Source: a virus. Taken from it: 54,399 nt of DNA. Where the stretch lies: the IMG/VR virus record IMGVR_UViG_3300042389_000284, positions 1 to 54,399 of that record; one strand, 5' to 3'. A model generated the notes under the pieces. The model was not told the DNA's origin. It searched no databases and saw nothing but the letters and a program-made list of their open reading frames with translations. Position numbers and translations under genes: made by a program. Every line of letters begins with the position of its first letter. Position 1 is the first letter of the stretch. Shown here in pieces: positions 49,943-54,399 of the stretch.

Positions 49943-50488
49943 ATGAGTATACACAAGATAGACAATCTATTTACTGATAGCCAGATATCAGTTATTAAGA
50001 AAGTGCTTGATACAACAGAGATTAATAATGACACTACGCTTGGTAGATTAGTTGGTACTATTCATGTTGAGATAAATGAGATTCTTGGTACACTTCTTCA
50101 GGTTGCAAATGATATATCAGATAAGAGGCTTTCGCTATCTAGCATGTCATATGCTTATTACGATGGCATTTATGGAGAACCTAACCTTCCACCACACATT
50201 GATCGTGATTCTATTGATATTATTATTGACTACCAACTAGAGTCCAATATTTCGTGGGACTTAGGAATAAACACAGAACTATACTCAGTAGAAGACAATA
50301 ACGCTATAGCATTTAACCCTAATACAAACATACACTGGAGACCTCATAGAAGGTTTGAGGAGGGAGAGTATGTTAAGATGTTATTTTTTAGGTTTGTAGG
50401 ACCTGATGCTGTCTCTGATTACTCCAATATGAAAATAGATGAGTCTTTACTTGATCAGGTCAAGACACTCAGAGACTCTGGGCTATAG
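49943..50488 (+). CDS. 2OG-Fe(II) oxygenase-like protein
   Basis: This 181-residue protein has H85-I-D87 after L-P-P, a distal H131-W-R-P-H135 and a basic R-F end of a double-stranded beta helix, fitting the 2OG oxygenase superfamily. It is the shortest of the five and lacks a clear long N-terminus. Substrate unknown. It ends 28 bp before the first DnaA box. Confidence 0.6.
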   Translation: MSIHKIDNLFTDSQISVIKKVLDTTEINNDTTLGRLVGTIHVEINEILGTLLQVANDISDKRLSLSSMSYAYYDGIYGEPNLPPHIDRDSIDIIIDYQLESNISWDLGINTELYSVEDNNAIAFNPNTNIHWRPHRRFEEGEYVKMLFFRFVGPDAVSDYSNMKIDESLLDQVKTLRDSGL

Positions 50489-50515
50489 CCTAAGAGAGTG
50501 TACCGTTTTTTAAAG

Positions 50516-50707
50516 TTATCCACAGGCTAGACAGTAGTATGGAGCTCTAAGATTATCCCTATGGGTGTATATGGTTTGAGAGCACTTAACACATCTTATA
50601 TGCACCATAGGACCTTCTTCTTTTACTGGTGTTTGGATAGTAAAGGTTTTTGTATAGTATAACTTTGTGAGATACCAGGTTGTTAGTATTGAAATTATTG
50701 TTAGCAT
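50516..50707 (-). CDS. Membrane-anchored zinc-ribbon protein
   Basis: This 63-residue protein has an N-terminal hydrophobic helix and two Cys pairs C-V-K-C and C-L-A-C, with T-H-R-D-N-L-R-A-P-Y-Y between. The start is uncertain (ATG 50707 or TTG 50728). It lies between DnaA boxes. Confidence 0.5.
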   Translation of the reverse strand: MLTIISILTTWYLTKLYYTKTFTIQTPVKEEGPMVHIRCVKCSQTIYTHRDNLRAPYYCLACG

Positions 50708-50791
50708 ATATCCATGATAGCACACCAAGATGAACAGTTATCCACATGGTTTTATGCTTAAAATATCATAGTTATCCACAAGTTATCCACA
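50516..50791 (+). other. Candidate origin: four DnaA boxes
   Basis: Perfect TTATCCACA at 50516-50524, 50738-50746, 50772-50780 and 50783-50791, all in the same orientation; the last two are in direct tandem, 2 bp apart. They are followed by an AT-rich stretch (50792-50830). This fits a DnaA-dependent origin or DnaA sink. Confidence 0.7.
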
Positions 50792-51140
50792 TATAAATCT
50801 TACTGATATTTTTTATATATGGTTTACATGTGGTTTGATAATGTCTAATGGGTTATTGAGCTCTTATACAGATGGGGCCGTAATGTCCAGGGTGTTTTAA
50901 AGGGCCTGCCAAACCTTACCATCAAACCTTTCTTTTGTCAAACCTTACTTTGGGGCATGGATCATATCATACAAACCTCTATTTGTCAAACCTTTATAGC
51001 TTAAAAACCATATAAAAACCATATACAAAATCGTCCAAAATGTCCAATAATATTATATAAAGGTTTGATAATATTTAAAAATATATCAAAAACCAGGAGA
51101 AAAAGGTTTGATATCGTAATGTCTTTTATACTATAGGGAT

Positions 51141-51365
51141 TTAGAGTGGTAGTTGTTCTTGTATATACCGTCCCGCAGAATGAGTGACAGGATTATTAGT
51201 CACGCTTTGGACGGGGGACTTAGGAAAGAAACACTTAAGAGTTATAACACTATACAACATACCACATATAGCACCAAAGTCTTTATTGAAGGTTTCTATA
51301 TCATGTGGTTGATCATGGCGATGAGATGAGTTCTTACTCATTTGAGAAAAATGATCTCTTGGCAT
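51141..51365 (-). CDS. Small protein within repeat region
   Basis: This 74-residue protein is His/Ser/Pro rich at the start (P-R-D-H-F-S-Q-M-S-K-N-S-S-H-R-H-D). A leaderless promoter precisely fits its ATG, which raises its credibility. An iteron abuts the promoter, so it may be autoregulated. No family recognised. Confidence 0.55.
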   Translation of the reverse strand: MPRDHFSQMSKNSSHRHDQPHDIETFNKDFGAICGMLYSVITLKCFFPKSPVQSVTNNPVTHSAGRYIQEQLPL

Positions 51366-51371
51366 AAAACC

Positions 51372-51380
51372 ATTATAACA
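51372..51380 (-). promoter_or_regulatory. TGT-TATAAT promoter, leaderless start
   Basis: Minus-strand -10 (51372-51377) ends 6 nt before the ATG at 51365; two iterons sit immediately upstream. Confidence 0.75.
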
Positions 51381-51561
51381 TGGTTTGACAAATAAGGTTT
51401 GATAGGCTACAATCTGGAAAATTTTTTGATCGTTCGTAATGTCTAAATTAGGAGAAAATTTTTGAGCTGTCGTAATGTCCGAAAATGGGAAAGAAAAGGT
51501 TTGATCGTAATAAGGTTTTATGGTTTGGTTTTGTCGGGCCTTGCCAGGGCTTTTGTCAAGT

Positions 51562-51816
51562 CTAAATCATTTGTTTAAGGTTGGTGAACCCTACGTCTTT
51601 GACTTCCAAAAGCTCTAGCAAATCCTCAAAGGTCTGCTCTACTATCTCCTGTGCCAATGGTGTTGACTCCACTATCCCCTCAAAAATAAAATGAGACATA
51701 GGCAAGCCAAGATCGTTGACCTCAATAAAATCATAGAACATTTCATTGTTGATGTGATTAATCCATAGGTCGTTAAGGATTTCACATTTCTTAGAATAGT
51801 CTGTACTGGTGTGCAT
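51562..51816 (-). CDS. Acidic phage protein, paralogue of 34515 gene
   Basis: This 84-residue protein shares D-F-I-E-x-N-D-L-G-L-P and the acidic helix with 34515-34814. GAGAGGAAA precedes the ATG, within the end of the upstream gene. Function unknown. Confidence 0.65.
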   Translation of the reverse strand: MHTSTDYSKKCEILNDLWINHINNEMFYDFIEVNDLGLPMSHFIFEGIVESTPLAQEIVEQTFEDLLELLEVKDVGFTNLKQMI

Positions 51817-52000
51817 TGTATTTTTCCTCTCGTGTGTGTTCCGCTGAGTCTGTGATTGTGATTAAACGATTGTAGATTACATTGGGTGCTGACTCTGCAA
51901 GGTATTGTCCCACTAAGTCAAGGTCAAGGCGAAGGTCTGCCAAGATGTTGGAAAGTTGGATTGCAACCTTTTCCTCTTTGGTGATTAGTTTTCGTCTCAT
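51791..52000 (-). CDS. Small helical protein
   Basis: This 69-residue charged helical protein has R-R-K-L-I-T-K-E-E-K and L-A-D-L-R-L-D-L-D-L. GAGTGAGGGAG precedes the ATG. It overlaps the next gene by 26 bp. Function unknown. Confidence 0.65.
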   Translation of the reverse strand: MRRKLITKEEKVAIQLSNILADLRLDLDLVGQYLAESAPNVIYNRLITITDSAEHTREEKYNAHQYRLF

Positions 52001-52016
52001 AGTTCTCCCTCACTCC

Positions 52017-52045
52017 ATTGTATCAAAAAGAAGGGGGGAGCGCAA
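52017..52045 (-). promoter_or_regulatory. TTGCGC-17-TACAAT promoter
   Basis: The -35 (52040-52045) lies inside the terminator stem, and the -10 (52017-52022) just past it. It drives the 52000 gene. Confidence 0.6.
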
Positions 52046-52068
52046 CCCACCACAAATCGCACTCCCCC
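52025..52068 (-). terminator. Rho-independent terminator
   Basis: A GC-rich stem (52033-52045 with 52057-52068) is followed on the minus strand by TTCTTTTT. It ends the 52084 gene's transcript. Confidence 0.85.
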
Positions 52069-52083
52069 GTTGCAGCGTCTGCT

Positions 52084-52437
52084 TTATACCGCTGCGTGCT
52101 CAGGTAAATATGCTTGGATAAAATTATCCCATTTGACAGGCACGGAATCAGTAACTGTCTTATTAACAAAATCAATGACCACTGTCTGCTCCCCCAGGTC
52201 CATGGAGCCCACATTATTAATAGAATAAATACCAAAACCTGTTTCGTCTAGAATGTTATGCTGTATAAGATAACTAATAATCATACGGGTGCCATATGAT
52301 GAATCACTCCAGCGTGGCTTAGCATGTTCTAAAGCTTTGGCAATGTCAACTTCCCATCCATCCTGGCCCCAGTGACTGTACAGTACGACGCTTGAATCAG
52401 TACCGTCTTTAAATACAAAATTTATTCTTGCTCCCAT
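52084..52437 (-). CDS. Conserved phage protein, unknown
   Basis: This 117-residue protein begins M-G-A-R-I-N-F-V-F-K-D-G-T, then L-Y-S-H-W-G-Q-D-G-W, R-M-I-I-S-Y-L-I and G-F-G-I-Y: a pattern shared by many phage and bacterial proteins without known function. AAAGGAGAAA precedes the ATG. Confidence 0.7.
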   Translation of the reverse strand: MGARINFVFKDGTDSSVVLYSHWGQDGWEVDIAKALEHAKPRWSDSSYGTRMIISYLIQHNILDETGFGIYSINNVGSMDLGEQTVVIDFVNKTVTDSVPVKWDNFIQAYLPEHAAV

Positions 52438-52467
52438 GGTGTTTCTCCTTTAGTAGTAGTTTCTTCC

Positions 52468-52496
52468 AGTATATCAAATAGTGTCAATTGTGTCCA
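52468..52496 (-). promoter_or_regulatory. TGGACA-17-TATACT promoter
   Basis: Minus-strand -35 (52491-52496) and TATACT (52468-52473) with TGA extension, in the gap before the 52437 gene. Confidence 0.75.
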
Positions 52497-52498
52497 GT

Positions 52499-52741
52499 TC
52501 ATTCGTCATCCTCGTCTGACTCTTTAAATTCATCCCTGCATGATGTGCACCACTTTCCTTCAGGGTGCTCTTTAGGATTGCTTTCGCAGTTCTCACAGTC
52601 TTGATCATCAGTCTCAGTCTCTGCTTGTACCCTGACCCATTCGCAGAGTTCTCCTTCATGGACATCTGCAGTCAGTTCACTGATAGCATGAAACCATCCT
52701 TCATCAACGGCTAGTTCAATAAGATAAGTAGTCTTAGGCAT
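52499..52741 (-). CDS. Acidic zinc-ribbon protein
   Basis: This 80-residue protein has C-E-N-C and C-T-S-C pairs and a Glu/Asp tail. The ATG at 52741 has GAGGA upstream, overlapping the Api92-like gene end. The longer frame is a shadow of that gene. Confidence 0.6.
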   Translation of the reverse strand: MPKTTYLIELAVDEGWFHAISELTADVHEGELCEWVRVQAETETDDQDCENCESNPKEHPEGKWCTSCRDEFKESDEDDE

Positions 52742-53429
52742 GTTGGTCCTCATATCTAGTTTGGTGTACTTCACACATGTCATTGCTCCAGCCACATAGT
52801 GGGCACGGATAGTCTCCACAGTCATCACAACCAGTGATTTCATTATCTAGATAGGTGCCGTCGCAGTTACGGCACATGTTGTCATACTGTGACTCTGAGA
52901 TAACTTTACCACGAAGCAGTTCACATTCGCCACCCCAGCCAGTCTCTTCTTCATATGACAATGTAAATAATAAATCAGGGTACTGTTCAGAAAGAGTAAG
53001 CAATGCAGTCATAGGACGAGACCAAGCAGTCTCAAAGTTATAGTAGACAACATGGTTCTCACCATTGACTGTATCTTCCATGTAGGTATCAGGATTAGTT
53101 TCAAGAGATGAGACGGCTACATCCCACTTAGTTCCCCAGTTGCGAACATTCCAATCGTACCAATGGTCTGACTTAAACTTCATGGCCTCTTCAAAGTTTT
53201 CATTCTTAGGTTGAGGGCCGTCGTATGCTTCCATGTCAGTTGGTTTAATTATATTCCAGAATGCAAAGACAGGGTTTGGATATGTTACCTGTTGCTTTTC
53301 CATTTGCTGTGTTTTGACATTCCAGTTATCATGGACACGAACGAATGGTGTATTCATCTGCTCCATTAACTTCTTTACAGAGTCAGGGCTACCTTCAATG
53401 GTCAGTCCGTTATATACCCAGTTTGGCAT
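52734..53429 (-). CDS. Api92-like (DUF1281) protein with zinc tail
   Basis: This 231-residue protein starts M-P-N-W-V-Y-N, then G-S-P-D-S-V-K-K, P-N-P-V-F-A-F-W-N-I-I-K-P and W-Y-D-W-N-V-R-N-W-G-T-K-W-D: the ferredoxin-like Api92 domain found on phages and plasmids. Residues about 186-220 add three C-x2-C pairs. Function unknown; the family is often linked to mobile-element early regions. Confidence 0.8.
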   Translation of the reverse strand: MPNWVYNGLTIEGSPDSVKKLMEQMNTPFVRVHDNWNVKTQQMEKQQVTYPNPVFAFWNIIKPTDMEAYDGPQPKNENFEEAMKFKSDHWYDWNVRNWGTKWDVAVSSLETNPDTYMEDTVNGENHVVYYNFETAWSRPMTALLTLSEQYPDLLFTLSYEEETGWGGECELLRGKVISESQYDNMCRNCDGTYLDNEITGCDDCGDYPCPLCGWSNDMCEVHQTRYEDQHA

Positions 53430-53706
53430 GGTGGTCTCTTTCTATTTGTTGGCGGTCAATACTTAAATTATACGTCAAGGCATACAGTTCTGTCAAGGCC
53501 TCTAGGTACCCCTCAGCATAGGTGCGCTCCATACTATCCATGGCCTCACCTGAATAATCTTCTTGCTCCTGTGCTTCTTGCAACCGTACTTCTGCGTCTA
53601 CCATGGCTACCTTAAGATGACCATGTATTAAATCTATTAGTGGTATAGAGATATCCTCTAAAGCTTTTTCCAAATGCGGCGGTATAAAAGGATATTCCTT
53701 ACTCAT
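53410..53706 (-). CDS. Helical phage protein
   Basis: This 98-residue protein has P-H-L-E-K-A-L and Y-A-E-G-Y-L-E-A-L-T-E-L-Y-A-L-T-Y, a helix-rich pattern. It overlaps both neighbours. Function unknown. Confidence 0.65.
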   Translation of the reverse strand: MSKEYPFIPPHLEKALEDISIPLIDLIHGHLKVAMVDAEVRLQEAQEQEDYSGEAMDSMERTYAEGYLEALTELYALTYNLSIDRQQIERDHHAKLGI

Positions 53707-53875
53707 CTATATACTCCAATAGGTGGTTACAGGTAGCAATGGCTCCCTCGTAGTAAGCGTCTGACTCGTAGTACTCATCATCACTGATAGGAATATCATT
53801 GTTAGCGTCTTCAACATCTTGCTCCAAAGAAATTCTGTGAATATTTATATACTCTCTTAATGTATTTAGGTCCAT
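53699..53875 (-). CDS. Small acidic helical protein
   Basis: This 58-residue protein has L-R-E-Y-I-N-I-H-R-I and Y-Y-E-G-A-I-A-T-C-N-H-L, overlapping the next gene by 8 bp. It resembles the 53410 protein's Y-x-E-G-x-(L/I) helix, so they may be related. Confidence 0.6.
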   Translation of the reverse strand: MDLNTLREYINIHRISLEQDVEDANNDIPISDDEYYESDAYYEGAIATCNHLLEYIDE

Positions 53876-53878
53876 ATA

Positions 53879-54070
53879 TCAATTGTAAGGGTTGGTGTTG
53901 ATTTTTACAAGTTTTGGGGGTGTGATCTCAGTCACAGCCTCTACCCCAGTACGAGTTACCCAAGCTCCTCGCATACAGGTACAAGATGCATTCTCTTCAG
54001 GAATTGCCATGGTAGTTATCTCAATAAGAGCATCACAGTTAGTACAAACATAACTATACTTAGTCCACAT
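53879..54070 (-). CDS. Small zinc-ribbon protein
   Basis: This 63-residue protein has C9-T-N-C12 and C30-T-C32-M-R-G, a compact zinc ribbon. AAGGAGACTGAT precedes the ATG, and it begins 2 nt before the upstream stop. Confidence 0.65.
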   Translation of the reverse strand: MWTKYSYVCTNCDALIEITTMAIPEENASCTCMRGAWVTRTGVEAVTEITPPKLVKINTNPYN

Positions 54071-54071
54071 A

Positions 54072-54161
54072 TCAGTCTCCTTGATTAACTAGATAAGCAC
54101 GAACATCTTCCAATGCTTCAATGGCTTGCTCGCAAACTACAATCATATCTTCTCTAGTCAT
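54072..54161 (-). CDS. Very small protein
   Basis: This 29-residue ORF, with a single acidic helix, is coupled by TAATG to the upstream gene and contains the ribosome site of the next. Real coding is plausible but short. Confidence 0.35.
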   Translation of the reverse strand: MTREDMIVVCEQAIEALEDVRAYLVNQGD

Positions 54162-54319
54162 TAGTCAAAGTACCCTTCTGCCCATAAGCCATTCATAAAC
54201 TCTGTTACTTTAAATAAGTTATCATGTAGCCAAGGATCATCATCAGGATTAACAGTAGTTAAAGCAGATTGGACAGCGCTGATCATTTCATCTATATCTT
54301 CTTTACAATAACCTAGCAT
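54161..54319 (-). CDS. Small acidic protein
   Basis: This 52-residue protein has C-K-E-D-I-D-E-M-I, N-P-D-D-D-P-W-L-H-D-N-L and F-M-N-G-L-W. It overlaps genes on both sides by TAATG; GAGGAA precedes the ATG. Confidence 0.55.
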   Translation of the reverse strand: MLGYCKEDIDEMISAVQSALTTVNPDDDPWLHDNLFKVTEFMNGLWAEGYFD

Positions 54320-54396
54320 TATTCCTCATCCCACCAGTATTTGACTATTGTATTTAAGGTAGTGTGAATTGCACAATCACAATCCCCACCGTTCAT
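54319..54396 (-). CDS. Possible small protein at window edge
   Basis: This 25-residue ORF starts 3 bp from the window end and may extend beyond it. It has C-D-C and a W-W-D-E-E end. Coupling to the next gene (TAATG) supports it. Confidence 0.3.
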   Translation of the reverse strand: MNGGDCDCAIHTTLNTIVKYWWDEE

Positions 54397-54399
54397 GTT

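Larger units (their letters stand above)
50832..51506. repeat. Iteron-like AAGGTTTGAYA repeats
   Basis: About eleven copies of (A)AGGTTTGA(T/C)A on both strands: for example 50832-50840, 51059-51070, 51101-51113, 51381-51390, 51394-51404 and 51494-51506 on plus, and 50909-50995 carrying five on minus. A second motif TCGTAATGTC recurs (50879, 51114, 51434, 51470). The 412 bp from 50729 to 51140 hold no gene beyond these. Confidence 0.75.

Noticed and set aside
50832-51506. Direct repeats as a CRISPR array
   Set aside because: Repeats are only about 10 bp, in both orientations and at irregular spacing, without spacers of constant length; the Cas4-like gene at 12815 has no cas neighbours.
1-54399. 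Integrated prophage or att site
   Set aside because: No integrase, excisionase pair or tRNA-end duplication was seen; tRNAs are complete and clustered as in lytic phages.

Overview
WHAT IT IS. The window looks like part of a large, tailed, lytic-type phage genome with low G+C (by eye roughly 35-38%). The phage evidence is a terminase pair (14976-17274), a complete replication and recombination module, a CHAP endolysin, dense gene packing with ATGA/TAATG overlaps, many very small genes and five tRNA genes. The host is probably an actinobacterium: a WhiB-type Fe-S regulator (34258-34545) and a DUF7455-type zinc protein (28093-28350) are actinobacterial hallmarks. A low-GC freshwater lineage such as Nanopelagicales fits, but that is inference. 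No portal, major capsid, tape measure or integrase gene was recognised, so much of the virion module must lie outside the window.

LAYOUT. 1-3382: 3' end of a giant fibronectin-III-like virion surface protein and small coiled-coil proteins. 3392-14986 (+): replication and recombination, with a DnaB-type helicase and possible loader, CHC2/Toprim primase, candidate SSB, DnaE-type polymerase, MazG, RecA-like recombinase, PDDEXK resolvase-like nuclease, Cas4/RecB nuclease, RuvC-like resolvase and a DUF3310 protein. 14976-17274: terminase. 17286-23458: exported proteins (Ala/Lys-rich, PA14, M6-type metalloprotease), two small membrane proteins and a proteasome-beta-like protein. 23464-36828 (+): accessory genes, namely a sulfotransferase-like protein, Hsp20, a candidate small RNA, a glutathione-peroxidase-like protein, HNH, CHAP endolysin, two 2OG-Fe(II) oxygenases, an APS-kinase/nucleotidyltransferase fusion, a flavin-dependent halogenase, SNase, thioredoxin, WhiB, a XapX protein and a luciferase-like monooxygenase. 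36894-50488 (mixed strands): glycosyltransferases, methyltransferases, ahpC-ahpD inside a tRNA cluster, pstS, two more sulfotransferase-like genes, three more 2OG oxygenases and a sugar nucleotidyltransferase. 50489-51560: largely non-coding, with four perfect DnaA boxes and about eleven iteron-like repeats, a candidate origin and control region. 51141-54399 (-): small phage genes, probably early.

HOW IT WORKS TOGETHER. Three ideas stand out. (1) The phage encodes a possible sulfation chain (APS kinase domain plus three sulfotransferase-like proteins) beside a halogenase, five 2OG oxygenases, a flavin monooxygenase, sugar transferases and methyltransferases: an unusually rich tailoring set. 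(2) It encodes peroxide defence (AhpC, AhpD, a GPx-like protein, thioredoxin) with Hsp20 and PstS, suggesting it supports host physiology during infection. (3) At least eleven genes have a -10 hexamer exactly 6 nt before the ATG, which predicts leaderless mRNAs started from a shared promoter design. Where the TGn extension is absent a -35 element is present, and vice versa. This architecture also fixes several start codons.
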